From: Phallus indusiatus | Lineage: Eukaryota > Basidiomycota > Agaricomycetes > Phallales > Phallaceae | Direction: 5' to 3' | Length of the DNA: 64,000 nt | Assembly (NCBI GenBank): GCA_027605045.1 | Contig: JAQFWX010000106.1 | Location: 121,810-185,809 of the forward strand | Shown here: piece by piece, positions 49,429-63,364 of the stretch | Numbering within the stretch: position 1 is the stretch's first letter | Layout of the letters: each line of letters begins with the position of its first letter | Position numbers and translations under genes: made by a program | The notes under the pieces: generated by a model | Database searches by the model: none | What the model was told of the DNA's origin: nothing | The model's input: only the letters and a program-made list of their open reading frames with translations

Positions 49429-52400
49429 ATGACCCAGGTCATTGTTTCACGGTTGGCGTTAAGCAAGGGCTTTCGGCTTCGGTGCCACCCCAACCCTTGT
49501 CTAAAAGGCATTACCCCGTCGACAGCGTCGTGGAAACCTGCGTATGGTTTTTTAAATCAAGGCTCGTGTCGGAGAGGACTTACCACAAATGCTGTCAAAA
49601 AGTACCCCCGACGGACAGACGTTTTAAGTTCTCCACGGTGGATAAATCGCCAAAGCGATAAATCCGACAACAAAGAAACCGCAGACGAGGAAGTTCAAGA
49701 AGAGGACACGGAGGAGACCTCCAAACGACGCGATAAATCAGAGAGCCCGGTCTCAGAGGCTCGGTTATCCGAAGATGAAGGCGGACGAGCATCGTCTTCT
49801 TCGTCATCTTCAACATCTTCTTCCGGTGGGCATGACGGAAACAGCGGTGAAGGTCCATCATCATCCTCACCTCCACCGCACCGTGAATCCGCACCTCCCA
49901 CTTCAGCCATATCCAGACAAAACGTTCCGGAAAATTACCCTCAAGTGCTCGCCCTTCCCATTGCTCGACGACCTTTATTCCCCGGTTTCTATAAAGCTGT
50001 GGTGATCAAGAACCCTGCTGTTGTTGCTGCCATAAAGGAGATGATGAAACGCGGTCAGCCTTATCTGGGCGCATTCCTTTTGAAAGACGAGCACACCGAC
50101 AGTGATATTATAACGGACATCAACTCTGTTCATCACGTCGGTGTCTTTGCCCAAATTACAAGTATTTTCACGGCATCTGGTGCGGTATCCAAAGATGACG
50201 ATGGCAAGGAGGAAGGTCTAACCGCTGTACTGTACCCTCATCGGCGGATCAAACTCACGGGTTTGATCTCACGAGCTGACTCGACGACCACAGCTACTGT
50301 TCAAGGGCTGGATGAAGCATCGCAGGAGGCTCCCTTAACACCCCCTGCATCTCCTTTGACATCAGAGGTAGAATTACCCACGTCGACAGAGCCCTCCTCA
50401 GCCATGCAAGCAGGCAAGTTGTTTCACTTTCTAACATCATGGCAAAAGTGACTAACAGAACTTTTAGCCTCCCCACAAACGAGTTTCTTGCGCAATTATC
50501 CGATATCTGTCGTTAACGTGGAAAATCTTACTGTTGCGCCTTTCAACAAGGATGACCAGTATATCCGGGCTGTAATGTCGGAAATCGTGTCTGTCTTCAA
50601 GGATATAGCTCAACTGAATCCACTATTCCGAGATCAAATTACCAATTTCTCGATTAGCCAGATTGCCACGAATGTCTTTGACGAGCCTGATAAACTGGCC
50701 GATTTTGCTGCCGCTGTTTCTGCTGGAGATGTTAATGAACTACAGGATGTTTTGGAAAGCCTGATCATTGAAGACAGACTCCGCAAGGCATTATTGGTTC
50801 TTAAGAAAGAGCTCATTAATGCGCAGCTTCAAAGCAAGATTTCACGAGATGTTGACTCGAAAATTGCCAAACGACAACGAGAATACTATCTCATGGAGCA
50901 GTTAAAGGGTATCAAAAAGGAACTCGGAATGGAAAGCGACGGAAAGGACAAGCTAATTGAGAAATTTAAGGAGCGTGCCGCTAATCTGAAGATGCCCGAA
51001 GGCGTTCGCAAGGTATTTGATGAAGAGTTGAACAAGCTCATGCACCTGGAACCCGCCGCGAGTGAAGCTAATGTAACCCGAAATTATCTGGACTGGCTTA
51101 CTCAGGTTGGTTGGTTAGATATAATCGTATGATGCTGCAGAACGTTGATCATCTCGTATCTTAGATTCCTTGGGGGCAACATTCCAAAGAGAATTACTCC
51201 ATTACTCATGCCAAGAAGGTCCTAGATGAAGATCATTATGGTTTGAAAGACGTCAAAGACCGTATCCTTGAATTCCTTGCTGTTGGCAAATTACGTGGAA
51301 CCGTGGAAGGGAAAATCATATGTTTCGTCGGCCCACCTGGTGTTGGAAAAACGAGTATCGGGAAATCAATTGCGAGAGCGTTGAACCGCCAGTTTTTCCG
51401 GTTTTCTGTTGGAGGGTTGACAGATGTGGCTGAGATCAAGGGTCATCGAAGGACATATGTTGGGTAGGCTCTAGTCATTCTAACGATTTCTGTCAGTTTT
51501 TGACAAAGCATTGTAGAGCTCTTCCGAGCAAGATTATTCAGGCCTTGAAGCGTGTTGGAACGGAAAACCCTTTGATTCTTATTGACGAGGTTGATAAAAT
51601 CGGTCGAGGTATTAATGGCGATCCAGCAAGTGCACTGTTAGAGATGTTAGATCCCGAACAAAACAACGCCTTTTTAGATCATTAGTGAGTTCTTCCCATG
51701 ATGCGCGATAAAGGAAGAGATGGGCTGAAACTTTGTAGCATGGATGTGCCTGTTGACTTGTCCCGAGTATTATTTGTTTGTACAGGTACGTCCGGAAGGT
51801 TATTTCTGCCTTTGCAATCTCTAACAACCCTTGTACTAGCTAATGTGGCCGATACTATCCCTGCCCCGCTGCTGGATCGCATGGAAGTCCTGGAAGTCAG
51901 TGGCTATGTGTCTGAAGAAAAGATGGTTATAGCGGACAAGTATCTTGGACCCCAAGCTAAAGAGGCGTCAGGACTAAAGAATGCCGATGTTCTATTAGAA
52001 CCGAGCGCGGTAGACACTCTTATCAAGTACTATTGCCGAGAGAGTGGAGTACGTAATTTGAAGAAGCATATAGACAAAGTAGGTTATTATACCTTTTTTT
52101 TTTGGTATCATCTAATGTTCCATCCGCATGTTGTGTTAGATTTACCGTAAGACAGCACTGAAAATTGTGGAAGATCTAGGAGAAGATGCGTTCCCAGAGG
52201 AGAACGCGTTACCAAAGGATACTCAAAAGACGGTTGAAAATTTAGCACCTGCCCAGGCTGTATCATCAACCTCTGGAGAACAACCTAAAAGTGAAGAACC
52301 CACGAATGTAACAACCGAGGAACGCAAGCCTTTAGAGATACCATCCACAGTCCATGTACGTATCAACTCGAGCAATCTGAAAGACTACGTTGGCCCTCCG

Positions 52401-53163
52401 ATATACCATAAAGATCGCATGTACGTTACTGCACCGCCACCGGGTGTTAGTACAGGTCTTGGATACTTGGGCAATGGTTCGGGAGCTGTTATGCCAGTCG
52501 AAGCAACAGTGAGTATCTAATTATATATAACCGAGATTCCTGCCGGAAATTAAACGTTTTCTTTTAGAGCATGTCCGGGAAAGGTAATCTGCAACTTACA
52601 GGAAAATTGGGCGAAGTTATTCGGGAAAGTGCGCAGATTGCTCTTAGTTGGGTGAAGAGCCATGCGTGGGAGCTTGGTATCACTCAGGATCCTACCGAAC
52701 AGTGGTTGAATGAACGAGATGTTCATGTTCATATGCCTGAAGGCAGTATTGGCAAAGAAGGTCCTAGTGCGGGAACTGCTATCGTATCTGCCTTCGTATC
52801 ACTATTGACCAAGACAAAAATTGATCCCGACACTGGTACGTGCTATGTGACCTTACTTCTCATTATATCAACTTAAAATCGTTTCACATATTAGCCATGA
52901 CCGGTGAAATATCCCTGGTGGGACAAGTTCTCCCCGTCGGAGGACTGAAAGAGAAAATCTTGGCTGCCCACCGAGCGGGAATCAAAACTATCCTCGCACC
53001 CGCTGCCAACAGAGCAGACATTGAAGAAAACGTTCCAGAGAGTGTCAAAACTGGGATTCGGTTTGTCTATGTAGAAGACATTCGGGAAGTTTTACATGAA
53101 GTATTCCGGGACGAGCCTCTTGCCAGCTTATTGAAAGAGCGATTACCCTTGCACCGCCATTGA
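49429..53163 (+). CDS. PIM1: Mitochondrial Lon protease
   Basis: ATP-dependent serine protease of the mitochondrial matrix that degrades misfolded and oxidised proteins. The first ATG (49429) gives [20 protein letters not shown], an Arg/Ser-rich presequence. An acidic/Ser-rich linker leads to the Lon substrate-binding domain ([20 protein letters not shown]). The AAA+ module has Walker A GPPGVGKT (about 51333), [20 protein letters not shown] and Walker [10 protein letters not shown] (about 51575). The protease domain carries the catalytic Ser in [19 protein letters not shown] (about 52765) and Lys in [15 protein letters not shown] (about 52945). Stop TGA 53161-53163. An insertion rich in Glu/Pro/Thr (about 52210-52340) lies before the protease domain. 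At least six introns. Confidence 0.96.
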
Positions 53164-53758
53164 TTATCATAGTTGGATTCCCCTAACACATTTCATCCAT
53201 TCATTTTTTTTCTACTCTCATTTAGAGCTTTGGGTTGTGTTATCTGCATTTTGTATCAGTTATTTGTTTTACGAATTCTCTCTCCTCCCTACTCAGAAGC
53301 AAAAACAAAAAGATTGTATCATAACCAAATATTTGCACACGCATGCCATGCCTTTTTGATGGATTCTTCAGAAAAGAACGAAAGCAATTGACAAAGTGTT
53401 AAAATTTTTTGATTGAATTGATCCCATGCGTGGTATTATAAGGATAATAGATCGTTTGGTACTTGACTACTACTGTTTGAACAAAAGCGTACATGGTTGT
53501 ATCAACTTGAATCCCTAATTCGACTTGTTTGTGTATGAATGTATGTATGATATAATAGCAAGGGTATAAAAAAAGTGAAGGTAAGAGAAGAAGGCACAGC
53601 AGAGAATAATAAAATGCATGAACAAGATCCCCAATGTCCAAGCGAAGAAATGGATAAAAAAAGAGAAAAGAAAAGAAAAGAAAGAGAAGAGAGAAAGATA
53701 ACAACAACACAACAACGACAATGAATAAGACAGCTTTTGAGGTTTGGTGTTTATTATG
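53164..53758. other. Convergent 3' intergenic region (595 bp)
   Basis: Contains a purine-rich GAAAA/GAGAAA low-complexity run at about 53655-53700. No coding feature. Confidence 0.5.
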
Positions 53759-56700
53759 TTATGATTCGACTTCGGCCGGAGCTGTTGAAGGTAAAAGAGG
53801 AGGCGGCCGATCCTTTTCCGTTCCATGCACCCGCATACGATACAAACACGTATAATCTTCCTCTCCCCAATTATTCTGAACAATCAAAACAACAATCCCG
53901 AAATCCGCTCCGATATCTTGAATTTCATTCGGTATCGAAAACGTCTGTATATGATTCGAAGCGTGAATGTCATATGTCATTTGGGCGAGACGGATGTAGT
54001 GAGGTGAGCGAGGTAAGGATGGTGGATAAGCGTCTTCATCGGGTGGTAACGGTGTCCCCTCATCTTCTGCCCGTTTTACGGCTTCCATCCGTCTTTCAAC
54101 GACCCGTTGTTGGTATTCCTTCACTTTGGCGATATTATCAGCTCCTTCGACAAGACCCCATAGTTCCATCTGACGAGGTGCCGATCGGATATCATACGCG
54201 ATATCTCGAGGGACGTGTTCGATAGTCACTTCTGAGATATAGATAGCCCGAGCTAGCACGACTCCGAGCTGTCCTGATGTACCCGCGAACGGCCAACAAT
54301 TTCCAACGTTGATATCGGGATGGAGAGCTGTTACGGGTGGACGACCCATAACGTAACCTCGTCCAGTGACAGCACCAACCAGATAACTCGACCACGAGGA
54401 AGGTTTGACTTCATACGCATTACTCGTCAATTGCGGGATAACACGTCCACCAGCAGAATACAGCGCGAAATCAGCTTTACCAATTCCATCTTTATAGAAC
54501 CGCGAAACAGCGCGATCGACGAGATCTCCTATAATTTCATTGACATTATTCCCATCGCCTGTACGAATCGTAAGCGCATCTCCAGGCTTCCATTTCGTTT
54601 TCGCCGAAACCGCAAGGGAATTTTCGACTTTCTTGCCAAGTTCCAAAGCCTCTTTTACACCTCCTTCAACATCTCCAAGACGTTGCTGTATCCCATGAAT
54701 CTCAGAAGTATCAACACCAACAGATGACCGAGCCTGCTCCCACTCTGTTTGAATCTTCTTAAACTCATTCCGCAGACGAGCAACGTTCTGATTAGACGAC
54801 GCATGGTATTTCTCTTCCGCGTCCTGAGCGCGTTGACTTTCAATATCCAGACGATGACTGAGCTGATCCAAAATCTTCTGAGTTTGCTTCAAAACTTGAT
54901 TATCCTTCTCTTTCGAAGCAGCGGCGGCAGCGAAATCTGCAAGTGCTACTTCTACCTGTGCAAGCCGATCAATGAAATCCTGAACTGACTCGGCTGGAAT
55001 AGACGGAGCTCGATAGACCGGTGTTTCTCCGAGATCAACTGATGAAAATGCACGAGAGAGAAAAGTACTGATAGAGTTGACGATGGCAGAAGAAGGTCGT
55101 AAAGCAGTTGCGATAATAATGACGACAACAGCCAGCGCAGCAAACTTGAAGAAGCTTGCGAATGGGATATCACTTTGGTTGGTATCACTCTGGTTAACAT
55201 TGCCCTGCTTGGTGTCCCTCCGCTTGGTATCGCCCCGTTTGGGATCATCGCGGCGGCGGCGAGTGGCGTTCTTAATCCAGTTAACGGGAGTAACGCAAAT
55301 AATGTTGAATATCCCACTAACAAGAGTCCATAGAACGTAAAAGACGAGAAGAAAAACGTAGAAAATGGGCCGAAATATAGACGTAATAGAAAAATGAACA
55401 ACCCGGCCTAAGAGATTGCCAATTCCTCGCCGTGGTGTTGACGACGACGACGATTGCAGACCGGCAGAAGAATCAGTTGGTTTGTGCTCTGACGGCACCG
55501 ACCGTCGCTGGGAGGACCGTGATCGGCGTGATCGAGAGCGTGAACGTGAATGCGCACGACCATTTCGAGATGCTGAATCGCGTTGCTTCGATCTTGACCG
55601 TCGAGGTTCAGCTGAGCTGTAGCTGATATCCGGTTCTAGTCCTTCTGGCTCTTCTTCTGTTTCGGGGATTTCTTCGAGTGGGGGTTCGAGTGGTTGGAAG
55701 TGGATGGGGTGGGATGGGGGGGCAGTCTCGCGTGTGACGGAGCCGGCACGCGACGGTGGTCGAGAACTAGCTCTTACTTGTTCAACAGATCTCGAGTCCT
55801 GGAATATATTTTAAATTTGAAACAGAACATAAATGATAGAAGACACGTACATCTTCCTCCTCTTCCTCCTCCTCCTCTTCTTCTTCTTCCTCCTGCTCCT
55901 GCTCAACTTCATCTATTTCTTCTTCTTCTTCTTCAACTTGAGCTGCCGACTTTCGCTTCCGTTTTTTCTTATCATACCCAATGGTAGGAAGCGTCGTAAG
56001 AGATCTATTAGCATCATCCTTCTTTTTCGCCTTTCTCCGACGTCGGGAAGTACTATCATCGAAATCGTCTTCGTCATCTTCATCGCTTGAAGGACGATAT
56101 GCCTTGTTATCCAGTGATAACCGGGCTGACGCTGACATGGTAGAACTTTTCTTTTTCGGTTTGGTACTATTCGAGGATGATGACACTGATATAGAAGGTA
56201 TTTCGCCCTGCATCATTTGCTCTTCAGCTTCGTAGTCGTAGCTGTCATTGCTAGGTATAGTGCTAGCTTTGGTTCCCTGCCGACTGGGAGGTTTGGGCGG
56301 AGGCTCATCCATCCGGAATGGGAGGAAAGGCTCCGCGCGGGGTTCGCTCAGGTAATAGCTGGTTGGAGACACGGCACGAGCCAAACTCTGACTAACGTTT
56401 GCGAGAGTTTCGAGTAGTGGGCTTTTAGCACGAGCTTTTCGGTCATCTTGAGAGGTATTAGAGGCGGAAGACAAGGGCTTGTTGAACCGCGAGGGTGGGG
56501 CGGCAATGCGACGGGTCGGAGCCGGGGCTGTGTATCTAGTAGGTTTATCGGAACCGCCAGACATGATAGCAGAATTGGCAGCGTGGTTGAATGCAGTTGC
56601 GACGTTTACTGAGGTATCACGCAGATCGTTACCGTTTGGAGGGGAGAGAATGATTCCCGGAGCGGCAGGGTGGAATATGGATGGACCTAGGGTTTGATTG

Positions 56701-57132
56701 CGTTGTTTGAGACGTGCGTAACGAACGGCACCTGGTTCTGTGGCACGAGATGCGGCTGATATACGCGAGATGTTTGACTCTGCTTCGTCGTCTTGGTCGA
56801 TCGCGTTTTGGGAGAGATTGCGATTACCGGAAGAGACGTTGGAACGCGTTGGAGAGGGGTGACGATGAGTAGGGGATGTCTTTGATTTAGCTAGGTTTGG
56901 TGCACTGTTTGAGTTTTTTAAAAAAAAATAGTTTAAAAAAAGGAAGTAAGGAAGAAAGAGAACAAGAGACGCACCCGTACGCGTATGAAAGCGGAACTAT
57001 ACCGCGTCGAGGGGGGGAGTGGGAATCTTCCTGTTGCGAGCGATCTTGCCTAGAGTGATTTGTGGTATTGTTCATAAAAGTGTTGTGGTCAAGACGGGCA
57101 CCCTGATTGAGAGAATTTCCAGAGAACGACAT
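53759..57132 (-). CDS. SAD1: SUN-domain nuclear envelope protein (Sad1 type)
   Basis: Inner nuclear membrane half of the LINC complex, linking nucleus to cytoskeletal KASH proteins. Starts MSFSGNSLNQGARLDHNTFM. The large N-terminal nucleoplasmic region is Ser/Arg-rich with an acidic Glu tract (about 55855-55945) and basic runs (RRRRKAKKK). Two hydrophobic segments follow, SIFRPIFYVFLLVFYVLW (about 55370) and FKFAALAVVVIIIATAL (about 55120). Between them lie five-residue repeats KRGDT, KRRDT, KQGNV, NQSDT. A coiled coil (about 54960-54650) precedes the SUN domain: ADFALYSAGGRVIPQLTSNA, VGNCWPFAGTSGQLGVVLAR, EVTIEHVPRD, MELWGLVEG, ending LYRMRVHG. Stop TAA 53759-53761. Two introns at least in the N-terminal part. 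Confidence 0.93.
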
Positions 57133-58050
57133 GTATGAATGGGGATGATATCGAGGAGTCGGTCAGATAGGTGGAAACGGAGAAAAGGGGAGACGTTAAA
57201 AAGGTCGAGATTGGCTGACCTTTTTCTAGGTGGAATATATTGCAGATTCGAATGCTGTGGACTGGGAGGACGTTTTGAATAATTATGTGGAGTGACTTTG
57301 TTTGGACGACGACGTGGACACGTTTTTGAGCGAAAAATCGCGAATGCAGCTTGAGGGACTTGTCGACTTTTGGAACCTTTGCGGAGTTTGAATTTCAACC
57401 ACAGTGGACATCACGCGCGCGCACAACACGACGCCATTGTTGGTCCACAAGCGCCGTCACTGTTGCCATTGTCCATGGACAGAGCAGAACAGAACAAATC
57501 ATAGCCTAACATATTGTCCCATTCAAGGGCCATTGTTGTCCATTGTCGAGAGTGTTGCCGAGGTACACACAAAGATCTTTGCGTCCTGGTTTCTCTGGCA
57601 CTACTTACTGATTATTGATTCATTCATCCATTGCCGCACTATTTGAAGAGCTGGGGAAATCTGTTGATCGCTGGCAGGGGAGATGAGATCGTTATCAACA
57701 TACTCTATATATCAATTCGGATTCGGAACATACACGAGTTTTCGGCGAATAACATTGATCATGGGCAACTGCTGCGAGTTCCGGACTGGCCGGCCTGAAT
57801 ACATGAATATCTGAATATCTGAATAGCTTGTCCGGAAATTACTATTAAAAATATTATTTGGTTCGTGCCCGCCATGAACGTGCTGTCGTTCGTTCCATTG
57901 TGAATACATATGATCTTGGTGTCGTACAGCCAAGGGTCTCCCCCTATCGATACCATCAAGCATGTATGTCATGAGACTGCTTTAAATCTCCGCATCATCT
58001 ACTAATAAATTTTACAAGTCAACCAGAGATTTTCCCTCCTGCTAGTTCGA
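57133..58050. promoter_or_regulatory. Divergent promoter region (918 bp)
   Basis: Separates the SUN-protein ATG (minus) from the dioxygenase ATG (plus). Contains CGCGCGCGC at about 57413. No TATA box could be assigned with confidence. Confidence 0.4.
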
Positions 58051-59327
58051 ATGTCATTCCGTTCATTGAGAACTTTCCTGCCCTACTTGTCGCGTATTCG
58101 ACATCTTTCTAGCTCTTCCGGATCAGTCTCCAATCGTGACAGCATCTTTCTTCCTCAGCTCGGTACCTCCTTTCCATACAGATGGCTCCGCGACTCCTGC
58201 CAATGCAATGAATGCGTTCATCCGACCAACAAACAAAAGCTCCGTAGCACATCAGACGTCACTCGCGATCCTCGTCCATTGAAATCCAATGTAGATCTAG
58301 ACACGCTTCATATTCAATGGCAGGACTCTCCAGCACACAGCTCAAGCTATCCGCTTGACTGGCTTCAATCGTACGCTTCCCCAACAAAGAGACACGTTTT
58401 CCACAAGGATCTCGATAGAGTGTTATGGAATAAATCCGATTTATCCTCAACACCTAACCTCTTCATTCCGTACGATTCTATACTCCAGTCTAAGCACGGC
58501 CTTCATCTCGCTCTCTCACAATTGATTCGCTATGGATTAGTTTTTCTTACTGGCGTCCCAACTCAGAAAACTGACGACACGCACTGCGAAGTCAGGAAGC
58601 TTGGTGGAATATTTGGCCGAATTCGGCATACCATTTATGGCGATGTTTGGGACGTACTCAGTTTACTAAACAGCACCAACATTGCATACACAGACATTAA
58701 TCTAGGCCTCCACATGGATCTTTTGTACGCATGATTCTAGTTTCTAGGTATTTCCTGACCAAACTTTTTTTTCCCTGTCCCATCAGATACTATCAACACC
58801 CTCCTCGTTACCAAATCCTACACTGTCTTCGAAATCATGTAATCGGGGGTTCCTCCTATTTCGTGGATGCCATTCACATCGCCGAACTTCTCCGCGCAGA
58901 AAATTCCGAATATTATGCGCTCCTTACAAAATTACCCATCCCTTACCACTACATAAATGCCGGACATCATCTCCATAACAGCCATCCAGTCATCCAACTA
59001 TCTCAAACAACAGACAATTCTAGAATCGACTACATAAATTACTCTCCTCCATTTCAGGCTCCCTTATTTATCGACACCCCTCCTGAATTTTATCATGCCC
59101 TACGACGCTTTTCAGAATTGCTGAATTCTGAATCGGCTACGTATAGATACACCCTTCGTGAGGGTGATGCCGTTATATTTGACAACCGCCGCGTTTTACA
59201 TGCCAGAACGAAATTTCATGAGAAGAAAGACTCACCTCGTGTAGAAGGCGAGCCCGCTCGTTGGTTAAAGGGCTGTTATCTTGAAGCAGACGATATCTTG
59301 GATAGACAACGAACACTTGCCGAGTGA
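58051..59327 (+). CDS. Fe(II)/2-oxoglutarate dioxygenase, gamma-butyrobetaine/trimethyllysine hydroxylase family
   Basis: Carnitine-pathway hydroxylase family. The N-terminus MSFRSLRTFLPYLSRIRHLS is Arg/Ser-rich and could target mitochondria. The zinc-binding N-terminal domain shows FPYRWLRDSCQCNECVHPTN. The TauD-like catalytic domain has GLVFLTGVPT, IRHTIYGDVWDV, the iron ligands HMD in LGLHMDL (about 58711), ILHCLRNHVIGGSSYFVDAI, and the distal His in FDNRRVLHART (about 59190), followed by an Arg able to bind 2-oxoglutarate (ARWLKGCY). One intron lies after HMDLL (about 58724-58785). The stop is TGA 59325-59327. Whether the substrate is gamma-butyrobetaine or trimethyllysine cannot be settled by eye. 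No defect seen. Confidence 0.88.
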
Positions 59328-59612
59328 ATCTCGCTATATAGTGCAAGCATCCCCCGTATATATACTTTTTCTCTTGAATAGATAGATGTCATTGGATATT
59401 TGTTCCGGGTACGTTTCGTGTTAGTTATGATGCGCCGGCAAATCCCGTTGTTCCAGCTCAACTACTGGATCTATGTATAAATCCAATTACATACATATAT
59501 ATACATACATATACACATATGAAATACATTCCATTCCAAAGTACCCATCTAGAAAAATGTCCAACTTGTCAAATGTGAATTATAAACCATCAATTGCCAG
59601 AATTCAATTCCA

Positions 59613-60110
59613 TCACAAATCAGCCATCGTATCAGGAGCCCAGTGCAATAAGCCAAGATTATTAAACATACGTTTCGAAGGAGAAGCGTTGACACTCTTA
59701 TGGTACCTTGGCGAGTAATTTTCTGCTCTCTGACACTGTGTCCCGCATCCGGAACGATATGGAACTTTTGTATCTCGATTCTCCGGCGGCCAAACCTCTT
59801 TGAATGCAGCTGTAGCCTGAAAATTATTGGCGGTAAGATCGTGTTTATATTTAGATAGAAGAAACATACCGGACAAACAACATCACATCTGACAAGCAAG
59901 GCTTTAATTCAAAAAAGTCGGTCGTCATATTATTGTTCAATCGTACTCACCGTCCTTGAACAACGTCGATACTGGGTAGTAAGTGTCGGTTCATTATTAC
60001 CAGTTAGACAAAAGATTCAACAACACACAATGACCCTTTTACACTCGAGTATTTGCCCATCCAGAAGCCAACTCTGACGCATATATACACTAATAAAAAG
60101 TCATGAGCAT
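59613..60110 (-). pseudogene. Partial tandem copy of proline iminopeptidase, 3' end
   Basis: Aligns with 60482-60985 of the complete gene: shared blocks include the RYDVVCP exon end, a GTATGTTTCTTC donor, PDAGHS-like coding, the GTACCAT donor analogue, and the terminal DTMADL with TGA 59613-59615. It lacks the catalytic Ser and Asp region, and the sequence equivalent to KKVWPEIQEFHVV is frame-disrupted (ENRDTKVPYRSGCGTQ). Not expected to encode an enzyme. Its 5' side continues into the unrelated segment at 60130-60335. Confidence 0.75.
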
Positions 60111-60129
60111 ACCTCATTATGTAAAGTCC

Positions 60130-60335
60130 ACGGACTTGGCACCTTCGAACATCATTCGTTCCATACTGATGGAAGGAGCGTCCAAACCCATCGTGTGTGT
60201 GCACGCAGGATGCGTCTGGCTCGATTTCCGTAAGACTTTTTACCTCCGTTGATGATGCTACTGAAATCTCCCATTAACAAGGGATTATATTATCATCTTT
60301 ATGATGTTCATGATAGTATTGGCCCTCAGGCTAGT
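60130..60335 (-). repeat. Duplicated segment X, copy A
   Basis: The reverse complement of this stretch matches 63150-63310: common blocks include AATACTATCATGAACATC, TGGGAGATTTCAG, GCATCATCAAC, AAATCGA, GCATCCTG and TTTGGACGCT. It lies immediately upstream (minus strand) of a proline iminopeptidase fragment in both places. Identity of the segment is not recognised. Confidence 0.7.
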
Positions 60336-60481
60336 GGCGAGCTAAGTTAGTGGGCCGGGAGTTTTATTGATGAAAAGGGGGTGAATAATTCATGAACTGG
60401 TGTATTGACATACTATGGCTTTATTTACATATCATCTTGGTAAGTTGGGCGCAAGCTGCTATTCCGAATTGAGACTCTCCA

Positions 60482-62423
<1,942 letters not shown>

Positions 62424-63149
62424 TCTTCTTTTGCTTAATGCTACCGATTTGCTGTAGTAGTAGTGGAATGGTCTGTAGGGATGAAGGTAAAGTGAGAAAA
62501 TAGCCCGAGATTGTGGATTCACTGCTGTTCGCGTGTGCCGACAGACTAAAAAGGAACTTGAAAGGGACAGCATTTTTTTCACAGGCAGCTACTAGCCACG
62601 CGGCGGCGTGACGTAAGTATAAGACTGATAATTGATTCGGGACTCGGACATGCAACTTGAACGAGATTGTGCGTATTCAAAAAGACAATGTGTATTACCA
62701 TTGAAATATTCACTAATCCACAAATGTAGAAGTATTGGAAAGGATGGCTTTCTCGTTCAAGTTCATTTGTGCGCACGGGAAGGCTTTAGCAAACATAGAA
62801 TAATATCCCATTCTCCGATTTCGCTGCTTGAAGCTCGGATGTACAGACCCATGCTCGACCTGCGGCAAAATGTTGTTGAGATTTCTATGAAGTTGGCTCA
62901 TAAAACATAAGCCAACAACAAGACCGGAACGCAATCAACGATTTCAGTAACAAGCGGTACTACTCTCATAGACTCGGCCAACCAGGATTCAGCACAGAAT
63001 CAAGGTTATGGTGAGGGATCTACACTAGTAGTATGATGTCATATCACTACGACGTCGCTGAAATCGAAATACTATTTAACCTCGTCTCGATTCTATAAAA
63101 ACTGAAAAAAATGATTTTTCAGCGTATTAACTAATTGCCAAATTTGAAG
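62424..63149. other. Upstream region of proline iminopeptidase and spacer to inverted copy
   Basis: No recognised gene. Contains the promoter of the minus-strand peptidase and the gap between the inverted duplicate segments. Confidence 0.4.
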
Positions 63150-63310
63150 GGAATACTATCATGAACATCGTGAAGGTAGTTATCTTGCCAATGGGAGATT
63201 TCAGCATCATCAACAAAAACAAAAATTCCTACGAAAATCGACCCGACTGCATCCTGTTTAACGTGCACACGCAAAAGTGAATTTGGACGCTTCTTCCATC
63301 AATTCGAGTC
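63150..63310 (+). repeat. Duplicated segment X, copy B (inverted)
   Basis: Reverse-complement counterpart of 60130-60335, with small indels. Immediately followed by the inverted peptidase fragment. Confidence 0.7.
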
Positions 63311-63364
63311 AAAGCTCAAGGAATCTAAGTCAGTGGAGGATTTAAAAACAAAAATAATCTTAGT

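Noticed and set aside
60004..60204. Coding gene in segment X (HTHDGFGRSFHQYG frame)
   Set aside because: The frame is not conserved in copy B, where indels shift it; treated as a repeat.
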